Shown piece after piece: positions 48,600 to 58,678 of a DNA stretch of 64,000 nucleotides. The notes beneath the pieces are model-generated. The model searched no databases. It saw only the letters and a program-made list of their open reading frames with translations, and had not been told where the DNA came from. The DNA is from Betaproteobacteria bacterium UKL13-2. Its GTDB lineage: Bacteria > Pseudomonadota > Gammaproteobacteria > Burkholderiales > Usitatibacteraceae. Position 1 is the first letter of the stretch. Each line of letters opens with the position of its first letter. A program made the translations under genes and the position numbers. Location: positions 1,111,733 to 1,175,732 of the forward strand of contig CP012157.1 in assembly GCA_001602455.1 (NCBI GenBank). Direction: 5' to 3'.

Positions 48600-50504
48600 T
48601 TAGAACGCGAAGCTGACGACGCCGGTCACACCATCTTGTTTCACGCCTTCTTTGCTCGATACGGTGGTGTAGGCCAAGCCCAAGCCAATCTGTGGAGTGA
48701 TGTTGCCACGTACACCGATCACGCCCGTCACCCAACTGTTGTCCCCGCGGTAGGCCGGAATATCGTACTTGATGTTTTGGGTAATCGTCACAGGCGAAGC
48801 CGTCACAAAACGCTCTTTGTTGGCTTCATCACGGTCAAACGAAACACGTACATATGGTGTGAAGCTGCCCATCTTGATGCTGGCACGAACACCTGCGCTT
48901 AGCACGCTGGAGTTACGGCTTTGGCCGTCAATTTTCAGATCGGTCGAAAGTGCGGTTGCGGCACCAGCGTTTTCTTGGAAGTTGCCGACACTGACTTGTT
49001 GGTTAGTCCAACCGACAAACGGGCCGAACGACGCTGCACCCATGCTGAAGTCGTAACCCAACATCAGGTTTCCGGAGGTGTTGGTACCAGTGGCAGATGC
49101 ACGATTGGCCCGCGTGACGTTGCCGAGTTTGACGGCGCGCTGGATGTTGTTGTAATTCAGGTCAGCGATCGAGAAGCTGGCGTTGGCATACATACCACCA
49201 GACTTGGCGCTGCCGAAGAATGAGATGGTATTTTCATCAACATCAAACTGGCCGACTGAACCCATACGCGCTTCGTTGTTGTTTTTGCCGAAGGCAACAC
49301 CAACCGTCGCACCTTCAGAGACACGCATCGTCACACCGACCGTTGCAGCGCGGTTTTTGGTGTTGGTTTGCGGGTTGAGGCTGGACGTGGAGAGATCAAA
49401 CTTGCCGCCATCGTACGCTGCGAACGCAGTAACCTTGCCGACTTCCGCTGTGGCACCTTGCATCAAGCCAGAATCCAGTGTGCGAACGTGTGCTGCGCGT
49501 GAGGATAGTGGCACTTCTGCCATCACCGAATAGGCGTTAGGGCCATCGATCAATGACTTGAACAAGTCGGCGACGATGGCGTGTGCGCCCGTGGTAGGGT
49601 GGATGTTGTCGGCGAACAGGTAGTTCGACGGTGTTGCACCAGACACCAAATTGGCACCCGTACAGAACTGGGAGTTGTTACCGGCTGGTGCAAATGGCGG
49701 GAATGGTCCGCAGGCGGTGCCAGTGATGTTGGTGAAGCCGAATGCCGATGCGTTCGCCGCGACTTCATTCAACATCGAGAAAACGTCAACCGGAATTACG
49801 CGTTGATTCGTCGCGGCCAGCGCGTTGAAGAGGGTAATGTTAAAGCCCGCAGAAGCCTGGGTTTGCAAGGCAACAGCGGCGGCACCACCACCCTGCGCGC
49901 CAGGAGTCAAGCCGAGGTTTGGCAGACCAAACACGGCCACATACCGGGCACCAGCGCCGCGAAGCCGAGCCGTTTGGGCGACGATATCGTTGGCAGAGTT
50001 CACACCAGCGGCACCAGCTTGCAATAGATCATTAGCGCCCGCCCAAATTGCATACAGACCGTTGGGGTTTGCCGAGCCGCCAGTCGCGGACAAGTGCTCG
50101 GTGATTTGTGTGGTCACGGGAAGTTGGGCGCCGCCCGGAGGCGTTGAGGTCGAGGCCGCTGCAACACGTGCACCGCCTTGGGCAAAGATGCCGCCGCCGG
50201 CGTTCGATGGGTTTGGATTCCCGCCGTAGTACTGGGCGATGATCTCAGACCAAACAGGCCCAGGGTTGGTGGTGAAACGACCAAGGGTGGCGGCGGTGCT
50301 GGCAGGCACGCCGATGCTTAGCAAAAATGGACGGTAGTAGCCAGAGTCAGACAAGCTATCGCCGAATACATAGACACCTTGGAATTGCACCGCATTCGCG
50401 GTAGGTGCGCCAACAGCGATTGCCGCTGCAACAACGGCGGGCATTAGGCGTTTTACAAACCCGCGTTTTACAAACCCGCGTTTAACAAATGAACGTCGTG
50501 ACAT
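48600..50504 (-). CDS. GDSL esterase autotransporter
   Basis: A 634-residue type V secreted esterase. The start at 50504 follows GAGGAGC. The signal peptide n-region contains a triplicated FVKR(G), and cleavage is expected after PTANA. Block I is YVFGDSLSDSG with catalytic Ser50 in the GDSL motif; AIWAGANDLLQ is the oxyanion block, and DNIHPTTGAHAIVADLF holds the catalytic Asp/His pair. The last 270 or so residues form the outer-membrane beta-barrel (GDVT-like strands such as VGVTMRVSEGATVGVAFGKN, ending GVTGVVSFAF with terminal Phe). A lipase/esterase displayed on the surface is expected. Confidence 0.92.
   Translation of the reverse strand: MSRRSFVKRGFVKRGFVKRLMPAVVAAAIAVGAPTANAVQFQGVYVFGDSLSDSGYYRPFLLSIGVPASTAATLGRFTTNPGPVWSEIIAQYYGGNPNPSNAGGGIFAQGGARVAAASTSTPPGGAQLPVTTQITEHLSATGGSANPNGLYAIWAGANDLLQAGAAGVNSANDIVAQTARLRGAGARYVAVFGLPNLGLTPGAQGGGAAAVALQTQASAGFNITLFNALAATNQRVIPVDVFSMLNEVAANASAFGFTNITGTACGPFPPFAPAGNNSQFCTGANLVSGATPSNYLFADNIHPTTGAHAIVADLFKSLIDGPNAYSVMAEVPLSSRAAHVRTLDSGLMQGATAEVGKVTAFAAYDGGKFDLSTSSLNPQTNTKNRAATVGVTMRVSEGATVGVAFGKNNNEARMGSVGQFDVDENTISFFGSAKSGGMYANASFSIADLNYNNIQRAVKLGNVTRANRASATGTNTSGNLMLGYDFSMGAASFGPFVGWTNQQVSVGNFQENAGAATALSTDLKIDGQSRNSSVLSAGVRASIKMGSFTPYVRVSFDRDEANKERFVTASPVTITQNIKYDIPAYRGDNSWVTGVIGVRGNITPQIGLGLAYTTVSSKEGVKQDGVTGVVSFAF
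50451..50495 (-). repeat. 15-bp tandem repeat in the autotransporter signal peptide
   Basis: TTTTACAAACCCGCG occurs twice followed by a diverged third unit (TTTAACAAATGAACG), encoding FVKRG-FVKRG-FVKR just after the start codon. It lengthens the positively charged n-region. Confidence 0.85.
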
Positions 50505-50783
50505 GAACAGCTCCTCGAGAAATGAAATGGTCAAACTTATTATTAGAAAAGCGTAACGCAAAAAATTAGCAGCTCGTCGCACCCAAATCGATGCAAAGAA
50601 ATCGTCTGCAAAACACCTGCGAAACTACATCGCCACAGTCAACGAGAAATTATCCCGCAATCCGCGCCAATTGCCCGCTTTTGTGTGCGGGAGCGATGAT
50701 TTGCCAACACGTATTCATGCTGCGATGCAGCATTCCTGCCGCCTGAAAATAGCCTGTCCGCTGTGCGGTTCGGTTGGGTGCTG

Positions 50784-51608
50784 TCAGTACACGCGGCGGT
50801 CTAGGCGCGCTTCGTGAAGGATGGTGGTCGCCAGTTCCTCAATCGACTTGGTGGTCGAATTTAGGTAGGTGAGGCCGGCACTTTCCATCAAACGCTCGGC
50901 GGTGGAGACTTCCCAACGGCAGTTTTCAAGCGAGGCATATTTGCTGTCGGGTTTACGCTCTTGGCGAATCTGCGCGAGGCGATCCGGCATGATGGAGAGA
51001 CCCCAGACTTTGCTTTTGAGTGGCAATAGCGAAGGCGGCAGTTTGAGTTTTTCCAGATCCTCCGGGATCAATGGGTAGTTAGCCGCCTTGATGCCGAATT
51101 GCAGTGCGAGGTAGAGACACGTTGGCGTTTTGCCCGAGCGGGAGACGCCAACCAGAATGATGTCGGCTTCTTCGAGATTCCGATTGGTAATGCCGTCGTC
51201 GTGGGCGAGTGTGTAGTTCACCGCCTCAATACGCTGGTTGTAGTCCTTGAAGTTACCGGCTGAGTGGCTACGACCAATGGCATGGGACGATTTCACCCCA
51301 AGCTCTTCTTCTAGCGGAACGATGAATCGATCGAACACATCCAGTACAAGCGCGTTGGCCTGGCCAAGCGCCACGCGCAGTGTGTCTTCGGTCAGTGAGG
51401 TGAATACGAGCGGCCGTTTACCGGATTCGCGATGCATTGCTTCAATCTGGTTGATGACTTCATGGACCTTTTCAATATTGTCGATAAATGGCAGGGTGAC
51501 CCGCTTGAACTCAACTTCCTCAAACTGCGTTAGCAGCGAGTTGCCGAGCATTTCCACCGTAATGCCGGTCCGGTCAGAGACGAAAAATACGCTACGTTTA
51601 TGCGGCAC
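50784..51608 (-). CDS. ppsR: PEP synthetase regulatory protein (bifunctional kinase/pyrophosphorylase)
   Basis: A 274-residue protein that inactivates and reactivates PEP synthase by ADP-dependent phosphorylation and phosphate-dependent dephosphorylation. The GTG at 51608 follows AGAGGG and gives [26 protein letters not shown]; a TTG further upstream is unlikely. [30 protein letters not shown] carries the P-loop (GVSRSGKT). The late [30 protein letters not shown] is characteristic. It is divergent from its target ppsA, with 113 bp between start codons. Confidence 0.95.
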   Translation of the reverse strand: MPHKRSVFFVSDRTGITVEMLGNSLLTQFEEVEFKRVTLPFIDNIEKVHEVINQIEAMHRESGKRPLVFTSLTEDTLRVALGQANALVLDVFDRFIVPLEEELGVKSSHAIGRSHSAGNFKDYNQRIEAVNYTLAHDDGITNRNLEEADIILVGVSRSGKTPTCLYLALQFGIKAANYPLIPEDLEKLKLPPSLLPLKSKVWGLSIMPDRLAQIRQERKPDSKYASLENCRWEVSTAERLMESAGLTYLNSTTKSIEELATTILHEARLDRRVY

Positions 51609-51721
51609 AGGTGACCCTCTGTGGAGAATTATCAATCGGAGACGTGCATCGCGCTTCGGATACCTGCGTCCGTTATAATTTTACGTCTTTTGCACCGCAA
51701 CATTTCCAGAAAGAGTCCGCC

Positions 51722-54109
51722 ATGTCGTCAGCGTCGCTGGTCCTGCCACTTTCCCAATGCCGCATGGACGACGTTGCATCCGTCGGTGGTAAAAACTCTT
51801 CCTTGGGGGAATTGATCAGCCAACTCTCGGCAGCCGGGGTTCGTGTGCCGGGGGGGTTTGCCACGACGGCAGAGGCTTTTCGGCAGTTTCTGGCCCACAG
51901 CAGCTTGACCGAAAAGATCAACGCTGCACTGGTGAATCTGGATACGGACAATCTTGACCAGTTAACCAAGACCGGTGCGATGGTCCGCGAGTGGCTGGTA
52001 AGCGCACCGTTACATCCTCCACTTGAGTCACAAATTCGGGCGGCCTACGCGGAACTGACCAAGAATGATCCAGATGCTTCGTTCGCGGTGCGCTCGTCGG
52101 CCACCGCCGAAGATCTGCCCGACGCGTCGTTTGCCGGCCAGCAAGAAACCTACTTGAACATCAAGGGTATCGAGAATGTCCTGCATGCGATCAAACACGT
52201 GTTTGCGTCGCTCTACAACGACCGCGCCATTTCGTATCGAGTGCATAAAGGTTTTGCACATGCAGACGTCGCCTTGAGCGCCGGTATCCAGCGTATGGTG
52301 CGCTCCGACACCGGCGCGGCAGGTGTCATGTTTACGCTCGATACCGAATCCGGGTTTCGCGATGTGGTGTTTATCACGTCGAGTTACGGCTTGGGCGAAA
52401 TGGTGGTGCAGGGCGCGGTGAATCCAGATGAGTTCTATGTCAGCAAACGCTGCCTCGCCAACGGCGTGCCCTCGGTGTTGCGTCGTACGCTCGGCACCAA
52501 GGCGCAGAAAATGGTGTTTTCTCAAGCCCAATCTGCGGGGCGCTCGGTTGAGACCACGCCGGTTGATGTGGCCGAACGGAATCAGTTTTCGTTAACGGAC
52601 GCGGATGTGGAAGAACTCTCCAAGTACGCGGTGGCTATTGAAAAACATTACGGCCGCCCGATGGACATTGAGTGGGCCAAGGAAAAGAGCGCGCAGGGAG
52701 GTGACAGCCGGTTGTTCATTCTGCAAGCCAGGCCCGAGACCGTGAAATCGCAAGAACTCAAGACCGGTTCGTTGACACGTTATAAGTTAAACGGAACTGG
52801 CAAGAAATTAGCTGAAGGCCGCGCAATTGGCGGCAAGGTCGGTTCGGGGCCAGCACGCGTCATTTCGAATGTCGATGAGATCCACAAATTTCAGCCCGGT
52901 GATGTAATCGTCACTGATATGACCGACCCGAACTGGGAGCCGGTGATGAAGAAGGCCTCGGCTATCATCACCAATCGCGGCGGACGTACTTGCCATGCGG
53001 CGATCATCGCCCGCGAGTTGGGTGTTCCTGCCATCGTTGGCTGTGAAGACGCCACCGAGGTGGTAAAGGATGGTGAAGACCTCACTGCAAGTTGTTGCGA
53101 GGGGGACACCGGTTTTGTCTATCAAGGCAAGGTGCCATTTGAGGTCGTGACGGTCGCGCTCGACAACATGCCGGCCATCCCGGTCAAAATCGCGATGAAC
53201 GTCGGCAACCCACAGCTCGCGTTTGATTTTGCTCAGTTGCCGAATGATGGTGTGGGGCTTGCGCGCCTTGAATTCATTATTTCTAACACCATCGGTATCC
53301 ACCCGAAGGCCTGTCTGGATTACGCCAAATTGCCGGATGAATTGCGTGCAGAGGTGGCTAACGCCGCGCGTGGTTATGCGTCGCCGAAAGAGTTCTATGT
53401 GAAGAAGCTGGCGGAGGGTGTATCGACCATTGCCGCGGCGTTCTGGCCGAAGAAAGTCATCGTCCGATTGTCCGACTTTAAGTCAAACGAATACCGCAAC
53501 CTCATCGGCGGGCCGCGCTATGAACCCACCGAAGAAAACCCGATGTTGGGTTTCCGCGGTGCTTCACGTTACATCGCGCATTCGTTCCGCGAGTGCTTCA
53601 AACTCGAATGTGAGGCGATGAAGTTTGTGCGCGACATGATGGGTCTTACCAATGTCGAATTGATGGTGCCGTTTGTTCGTACCTTGGGTGAGGCTGATGC
53701 CGTGTTGGCAATCATGAAAGACTTCGGTCTTGAGCGGGGCAAAAACGGGCTTAAGATTGTGATGATGTGTGAGATCCCATCGAATGCGATTCTGGCCGAC
53801 GAATTTCTTGAGCGCTTTGACGGATTCTCGATCGGCTCCAACGATATGACGCAGCTCACACTCGCCCTCGATCGTGATTCGGGCCTAGTGATGGATGCAT
53901 TTGACGAACGCGACGCGGCGGTCAAACGTATGCTCCACTTGGCGATCTCGGCTTGCCGTAAAGCCAACAAGTACGTCGGTATTTGTGGACAGGGGCCGTC
54001 CGACTATCCTGATCTTGCTGAATGGTTGATGAAGGAAGGCATTGAATCAATGTCGCTCAACCCGGATACCGTGGTCGAGACTTGGCTGCACTTGGCGAAG
54101 GTGAAGTAA
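51722..54109 (+). CDS. ppsA: Phosphoenolpyruvate synthase PpsA
   Basis: A 795-residue enzyme making PEP, AMP and phosphate from pyruvate and ATP, used in gluconeogenesis. The ATP-grasp domain starts [19 protein letters not shown] and includes [26 protein letters not shown]. The swivelling phosphohistidine domain has [26 protein letters not shown] (catalytic His in TCHAA). The TIM-barrel PEP domain ends [18 protein letters not shown] and [17 protein letters not shown]. The start at 51722 is the natural one; upstream in-frame codons overlap ppsR. Phosphorylation control by the divergent ppsR is expected. Confidence 0.97.
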   Translation: MSSASLVLPLSQCRMDDVASVGGKNSSLGELISQLSAAGVRVPGGFATTAEAFRQFLAHSSLTEKINAALVNLDTDNLDQLTKTGAMVREWLVSAPLHPPLESQIRAAYAELTKNDPDASFAVRSSATAEDLPDASFAGQQETYLNIKGIENVLHAIKHVFASLYNDRAISYRVHKGFAHADVALSAGIQRMVRSDTGAAGVMFTLDTESGFRDVVFITSSYGLGEMVVQGAVNPDEFYVSKRCLANGVPSVLRRTLGTKAQKMVFSQAQSAGRSVETTPVDVAERNQFSLTDADVEELSKYAVAIEKHYGRPMDIEWAKEKSAQGGDSRLFILQARPETVKSQELKTGSLTRYKLNGTGKKLAEGRAIGGKVGSGPARVISNVDEIHKFQPGDVIVTDMTDPNWEPVMKKASAIITNRGGRTCHAAIIARELGVPAIVGCEDATEVVKDGEDLTASCCEGDTGFVYQGKVPFEVVTVALDNMPAIPVKIAMNVGNPQLAFDFAQLPNDGVGLARLEFIISNTIGIHPKACLDYAKLPDELRAEVANAARGYASPKEFYVKKLAEGVSTIAAAFWPKKVIVRLSDFKSNEYRNLIGGPRYEPTEENPMLGFRGASRYIAHSFRECFKLECEAMKFVRDMMGLTNVELMVPFVRTLGEADAVLAIMKDFGLERGKNGLKIVMMCEIPSNAILADEFLERFDGFSIGSNDMTQLTLALDRDSGLVMDAFDERDAAVKRMLHLAISACRKANKYVGICGQGPSDYPDLAEWLMKEGIESMSLNPDTVVETWLHLAKVK

Positions 54110-54112
54110 CCC

Positions 54113-54580
54113 GTGCTGTCTTGGCAATTCGCCAGATTTGACGACTTGGCACTGCGCGATTGGTACGCCGTCTCGGTGGCGCGTATTGAGGTGTTTGTCA
54201 TTGAGCAGAACTGCCCCTTCCAAGACCTTGATGGCGCGGATGTTTCGTCGTGGCATTTGATCGGGTGGCATGAGCAAGATGGCAAACGCGATCTCGCGGC
54301 ATACTGTCGTCTCGTCGATCCAGGGATAAAGTTTGACGCGCCGTCCATTGGACGCGTGATCACTACCGCGAAGTTTCGCTCCGGTGGATTCGGCAAGTCA
54401 CTGTTGGCTGAAGTATGCGCCCGTCATGATTCGTTATACCCTGGACAGCCCAACCGCATCGGCGCACAGGCTCGGCTTGAGAAGTTTTATCGAGGATTCG
54501 GCTTTGTCACCGACTCGGATGAATACATCGAGGATGGCATTCCGCATCTGGAAATGCAGCGTGCCGGCGTCGCGATGTAA
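54113..54580 (+). CDS. ElaA-like GNAT acetyltransferase
   Basis: A 155-residue single GNAT domain. LSWQFARFDDLALRDWYAVSVARIEVFVIEQNCPFQDLDGADVSSWHLIG matches the ElaA family, with the invariant RxxVFVxEQxCPxxDxDxxD region. VITTAKFRSGGFGKSLLAEVCA is the acetyl-CoA loop. It uses a GTG start 3 bp after the ppsA stop, so the two are probably co-transcribed. The substrate is unknown. Confidence 0.87.
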   Translation: MLSWQFARFDDLALRDWYAVSVARIEVFVIEQNCPFQDLDGADVSSWHLIGWHEQDGKRDLAAYCRLVDPGIKFDAPSIGRVITTAKFRSGGFGKSLLAEVCARHDSLYPGQPNRIGAQARLEKFYRGFGFVTDSDEYIEDGIPHLEMQRAGVAM

Positions 54581-54605
54581 CGCCCACGAGACAACGAGGA
54601 TCAAT

Positions 54606-55397
54606 ATGGCCCGACAACATGAACACCGCTCCGTCATCATTACCGGCTCAACTTCTGGTATTGGTCTTGGTATCGCAAGCGCATTCGCGCGCGAGGGGGC
54701 GAATATCACTTTGAACGGATTTGGCGACGCCGCTGCCATTGAAGCAATGCGTGCGGCGATGGCCGAAGAGTTTGGTGTAAAAGTGCGTTACTCCGCAGCC
54801 GATATGTCCAAGCCGACGCAAATTGCGACCATGGTTAGTGAGGCGGCAGCGGCATTCGGAGGCTGCGATATGCTGGTCAATAACGCTGGCATTCAGTATG
54901 TCGCGCCAGTTGATGAATTTCCCATCGAAAAGTGGGATGCGATTATCGCAATCAATTTGTCATCGGTCTTTCATGCCACGCGCGCCGCATTGCCACATAT
55001 GAAATCAGCGAAGTGGGGCCGTGTGATCAACATTGCATCGGCGCATGGCCTGGTGGCATCGCCGTTCAAATCGGCCTATGTCGCGGCCAAGCATGGTGTG
55101 GTGGGATTCACGAAGTCGTGTGCGCTTGAAGTCGCCGAACAGGGAATTACGGTGAACGCGATTTGCCCTGGATATGTGTTCACACCATTGGTAGAAAAGC
55201 AAATTGACGATCAGGCCAAGGTGCATGGAATTCCGCGCGAAAATGTCATCCGTGACATCTTGCTCGCACCGCAACCGAATAAACGATTCGCTGAGGTGAA
55301 CGAAGTCGCTGCACTCACCGTTTATTTGGCCTCTGATGCCGCACAGGGCATCACGGGAACGGCGATGTCGATCGATGGCGGCTGGACAGCGCGTTAG
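54606..55397 (+). CDS. bdhA: 3-hydroxybutyrate dehydrogenase (SDR family)
   Basis: A 263-residue NAD-dependent short-chain dehydrogenase oxidising (R)-3-hydroxybutyrate to acetoacetate. IITGSTSGIGLGIASAFAREG is the cofactor loop, and ITLNGFGDAAAIEA carries the NGFGD motif specific to this enzyme. The NNAG motif is MLVNNAGIQYVAPVDEF; the catalytic Ser-Tyr-Lys lie in NIASAHGLVASPFKSAYVAAKHG; the C-terminal VNAICPGYVFTPLVEKQI and GTAMSIDGGWTAR are standard. The acetoacetyl-CoA synthetase gene that follows uses its product. Confidence 0.94.
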   Translation: MARQHEHRSVIITGSTSGIGLGIASAFAREGANITLNGFGDAAAIEAMRAAMAEEFGVKVRYSAADMSKPTQIATMVSEAAAAFGGCDMLVNNAGIQYVAPVDEFPIEKWDAIIAINLSSVFHATRAALPHMKSAKWGRVINIASAHGLVASPFKSAYVAAKHGVVGFTKSCALEVAEQGITVNAICPGYVFTPLVEKQIDDQAKVHGIPRENVIRDILLAPQPNKRFAEVNEVAALTVYLASDAAQGITGTAMSIDGGWTAR

Positions 55398-55406
55398 GCG
55401 GGCACA

Positions 55407-55505
55407 ATGAAATCTGCCCCCGTTGATGCGCTGGTGCCGTTGGTATTAGTGACGGGGTTCGAGGCGTTTGGCGCCGAGTCCATGAACCAAGCAAAACCAG
55501 TATGA
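55407..55505 (+). pseudogene. Remnant resembling pyrrolidone-carboxylate peptidase N-terminus
   Basis: A 32-codon frame reading MKSAPVDALVPLVLVTGFEA then FGAESMNQAKPV and stop. The core VLVTGFEAFGAESMN matches the N-terminal signature of pyrrolidone-carboxylate peptidase (usually VLVTGFEPFGGE..NPS). The rest of that roughly 200-residue enzyme is absent. The stop (TGA) overlaps the ATG of the acetoacetyl-CoA synthetase gene (ATGA), so it could also serve as a leader peptide today. A chance match is possible given the length. Confidence 0.5.
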
Positions 55506-57514
55506 ATATCAGCCAACTTCCTATCTGGACGCCGACGCCAGAACGCATCGCAAATGCGAATGTGACCGCTTTCATGCATGCGCTCAACGATGCGTATGGC
55601 CTACAGATGTCGAATTACCACGCGCTATATGAGTGGAGCGTCACTAACCCCCAACATTTTTGGTCGGCGGTCTGGGATTTTTGTGGTGTTGTTGGCGAAC
55701 GTGGTGTCGCGCCGGGTATCGACATCATGGAAAACGAGCACCTTATGCCGGGTGCCAAGTTCTTTCCAAAAGCCAGGATCAACTTTGCTGAAAACTTGAT
55801 TGAGCGCGAATTCAAATCGCGTACTGACTGTGACGCGATGATTTTTTGGGGTGAGGACAAGCTGCGTAAGCGCGTAACCTACCGTGAGTTGGATGAACAA
55901 GTGTCGCGATGGCAGCAAGCGATGCGCACGATGGGGGTGAAGAAAGGCGATCGCGTCGCGGCCTTTATGCCCAACATGCCTGAGGCTGTGATTGCGATGC
56001 TGGCCGCAACAAGCCTAGGCGCGGTATGGACCTCGTGCTCGCCCGACTTTGGCGTGCAAGGGGTGGTGGATCGGTTTGGTCAGGTCGAGCCGGTATTGCT
56101 GATCGCGTGCGACGGCTACTTATACAACGGCAAGGCGGTGCCAACGCTGGCGCGAATCGCCGAGTGTGTCGAGCAGCTCCCATCGGTGCAGCGAGTGGTA
56201 GTGGTGCCGTACCTGCATGATATTCAAACTGAGGTACCGGCCATGGATGTGTCATCGGTGCCGGGTGCGGTGTCGATGGGTGATTTTATTGGCGGATATC
56301 AACCAGCGGCGATTCAATATGTGCGTGTTGGGTTTAACGACCCGCTCTACATCATGTATTCGAGTGGCACCACGGGCGTGCCGAAATGCATCGTTCACGG
56401 TGTCGGTGGGACGTTGTTGAAGCATCTCGAAGAACACATCTTGCAGTGTGATGTGAAGGCGGGCGATAAAGTATTCTTTTTTACCACCTGCGGCTGGATG
56501 ATGTGGAATTGGCTCGTCTCTGGCCTAGCGGCAAATGCCACGCTGATCTTATTCGATGGCTCGCCGTTTCTCGGTCGCGGCAATATTTTGTTCGACTACG
56601 TTGCCGCCGATGATGTCACCCACTTTGGTGCTGGTGCAAAGTTCTATGAGTCACTGGCAAAAATCAAAGTCAATCCGGGCAAAACACACAAGCTGTGTCA
56701 ATTACGGTCGGTGATGTCGACTGGCTCGCCACTCTCGCCGGAGGGCTTTCAATATATCTACGACAACATCAAGAGCGATGTGTGTTTGTCGTCGATCTCT
56801 GGTGGTACCGATATCATCGGCTGTTTTGTGGGTGGTGTCCCGGTTCTGCCGGTGTATAGCGGTGAAATTCAAACACGCATGCTCGGCATGGCGGTGGATG
56901 CATGGGATGACGAAGGTAAACCTATTCGAGGAGAAAAGGGCGAATTGGTCTGCACCAAACCTTTCCCTTCGATGCCCATCGGGTTTTGGCATGATCATGA
57001 CGGTCGCAAATATCGTGCGGCCTATTTCGAGCATTTCCCGAATGTGTGGACACATGGGGACTACGTCGAGATTACCGAACGCGGCGGGATGGTGATCTAT
57101 GGTCGATCAGACGCGGTGCTCAACCCGGGTGGTGTACGAATCGGCACGGCTGAAATTTATCGGCAAGTCGAGAAACTCGACGAGGTTCTTGAATCAGTCG
57201 TCATTGGGCAGGATTGGCCGCCTGAGAAGCCCGGCGACGTGCGTGTGGTGTTGTTCGTTCGGCTCGTCGACGGATGCCAATTGAATGCCGATCTTGAGAA
57301 GCGCATCAAAGAAGTGATTCGTGTGAACACGACGATGCGCCATGTGCCCGCCAAGATCCTTGCAGTGCCCGATATTCCGCGCACCAAATCCGGCAAGATT
57401 GTCGAGCTGGCGGTGCGTAATGTCGTACACGGCACGGCGGTGAAAAACCGCGAGGCGTTGGCCAACCCGGATGCGCTTCAGCACTTCGCGATGCGCGAGG
57501 AGCTAAAAAGCTAA
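55502..57514 (+). CDS. Acetoacetyl-CoA synthetase
   Basis: A 670-residue ANL-superfamily ligase activating acetoacetate with ATP and CoA. LYEWSVTNPQHFWSAVWDFCGV is the acetyl-CoA synthetase-like N-terminus. The P-loop equivalent is YIMYSSGTTGVPKCIVHGVGG. A GWMMWNWLVSGLA block and a DVCLSSISGGTDIIGCFVGG block mark the acetoacetate subgroup. YGRSDAVLNPGGVRIGTAEIYRQV is the hinge. The acetylated lysine region near the C-terminus is PRTKSGKIVELAVRNVVHG. With 3-hydroxybutyrate dehydrogenase upstream it forms a short ketone-body utilisation pair. Confidence 0.95.
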   Translation: MNISQLPIWTPTPERIANANVTAFMHALNDAYGLQMSNYHALYEWSVTNPQHFWSAVWDFCGVVGERGVAPGIDIMENEHLMPGAKFFPKARINFAENLIEREFKSRTDCDAMIFWGEDKLRKRVTYRELDEQVSRWQQAMRTMGVKKGDRVAAFMPNMPEAVIAMLAATSLGAVWTSCSPDFGVQGVVDRFGQVEPVLLIACDGYLYNGKAVPTLARIAECVEQLPSVQRVVVVPYLHDIQTEVPAMDVSSVPGAVSMGDFIGGYQPAAIQYVRVGFNDPLYIMYSSGTTGVPKCIVHGVGGTLLKHLEEHILQCDVKAGDKVFFFTTCGWMMWNWLVSGLAANATLILFDGSPFLGRGNILFDYVAADDVTHFGAGAKFYESLAKIKVNPGKTHKLCQLRSVMSTGSPLSPEGFQYIYDNIKSDVCLSSISGGTDIIGCFVGGVPVLPVYSGEIQTRMLGMAVDAWDDEGKPIRGEKGELVCTKPFPSMPIGFWHDHDGRKYRAAYFEHFPNVWTHGDYVEITERGGMVIYGRSDAVLNPGGVRIGTAEIYRQVEKLDEVLESVVIGQDWPPEKPGDVRVVLFVRLVDGCQLNADLEKRIKEVIRVNTTMRHVPAKILAVPDIPRTKSGKIVELAVRNVVHGTAVKNREALANPDALQHFAMREELKS

Positions 57515-57576
57515 TCTCGCCATTCGGCGGGCTGTTTCGGGCGTTTTCCCTTGGAGATGGCCGTGGAATGGCGAGA
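57515..57576. repeat. 11-bp inverted repeat after acetoacetyl-CoA synthetase
   Basis: TCTCGCCATTC and GAATGGCGAGA are perfect inverted repeats 40 bp apart, starting at the base after the stop codon. The loop is too long and there is no T run for a typical terminator. It may be another small mobile remnant. Confidence 0.55.
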
Positions 57577-57586
57577 TTGCAGAGTT

Positions 57587-57732
57587 GGGAACTTCTAAAA
57601 ACCTGCTGCGCGGGCGAATCTGTCAGTTCCCGAGTTGGTCAAATTCGTCGCCGTACACTGGGTACGTGTCCCGTGTTTGCCAAACACGTCGGCACGAATT
57701 TCACCCGCTCGCGACGGTTTCGAGAAGTTCCC
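57587..57732. mobile_element. Family B repeat (B4)
   Basis: A 146-bp element. The left end GGGAACTTCTAAAAACCTGC is mirrored by GACGGTTTCGAGAAGTTCCC. The centre CCGTACACTGGGTACGTGTC then CGTGTTTGCCAAACACG is identical in layout to 3448-3581. It is the best-preserved copy and lies between two convergent genes. Confidence 0.8.
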
Positions 57733-57790
57733 GGTTCGTCCCTTGTTGGCGCCTTGTCCCGACCTGCGTGGGGACGGGGGATAAAACGCG

Positions 57791-58654
57791 TCAGCCGATC
57801 GCCAATCCCGACACCCCGATGACCATGCCAATCGCGGCAATCGTGCGTCGCGTCGCGTCGCCTTCCTTGAGTACATGTGCGCCGAGGAGCGCGGCAAAGA
57901 GAATCGACATCTCGCGAGCCGGCGCGACATAGCTGACGGGGGTTGTGACCATCGCGGTTAGAACGAGGATGTAAGACAGCGGGCTGAGCAGGCCAATGGT
58001 AATCGCCGATTTACGGTGATTCCGCCACGCCGTTGAAATCGCCCCCGGCTCGTGATAACGCACATAGGGCACGAGCAAAACGATACGAGTCACATTGGCA
58101 GCCCAATCAAAAATGATCGGTGGGATCAAGAATAGCGCCACGCCCTGTTTATCCCAAACCGTATAGACCGCGATCACGCAGCCACACAGAAAGGCAAACA
58201 ATACGCCGTCTTTTGCATCGCGTGAAAAAATCTTGCGGGGGTCGCCGGTCAGGATGAGTGCCGAAATGAGGATTAGGACGGCGCCACCAATGGCTACCGG
58301 CGTCATTCGCTCACCCAAAAATAGCGTTGCTGCGACGATCGTCAATAGCGGTCCTGTTGCGCGTGCAAGTGGATAAACCACCGAGAGGTCCCCGCCCGCA
58401 CGATAAGCGCGGTCGAGCAACAAAAAATAGCCCATGTGAATGAGCCCCGAGCCTGCGACCATGCCGAGCGCCTGCCATGTAAAAGTAAATCCCTGCGCGA
58501 TGAGGTAAATCGATATTGGCGTCAAGGCGACGCTTGCCGTCATTGCGGAGAGCGAGAGAATGCCCAGACCGCCCCCAGTGCGTTTGAGTAGATAGTTCCA
58601 CGATGCGTGCAGCATTGCGGCGGTCAGGACGAGCAGTAGTGCGGTGGTAGTCAA
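57791..58654 (-). CDS. EamA/DMT family transporter
   Basis: A 287-residue inner-membrane protein with ten predicted helices arranged as two EamA repeats. The N-terminal half ends in SVVYPLARATGPLLTIVAATLFLGERMTP and the C-terminal half in TPVSYVAPAREMSILFAALLGAHVLKEG, the paired A-R-x-x and E-RMTP features of drug/metabolite transporters. The substrate cannot be read. It starts 24 bp upstream of the sbtB gene's stop and may be co-transcribed with sbtA-sbtB. Confidence 0.9.
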   Translation of the reverse strand: MTTTALLLVLTAAMLHASWNYLLKRTGGGLGILSLSAMTASVALTPISIYLIAQGFTFTWQALGMVAGSGLIHMGYFLLLDRAYRAGGDLSVVYPLARATGPLLTIVAATLFLGERMTPVAIGGAVLILISALILTGDPRKIFSRDAKDGVLFAFLCGCVIAVYTVWDKQGVALFLIPPIIFDWAANVTRIVLLVPYVRYHEPGAISTAWRNHRKSAITIGLLSPLSYILVLTAMVTTPVSYVAPAREMSILFAALLGAHVLKEGDATRRTIAAIGMVIGVSGLAIG

Positions 58655-58678
58655 GGTAATTTTCTCGTTAACGTAGGG

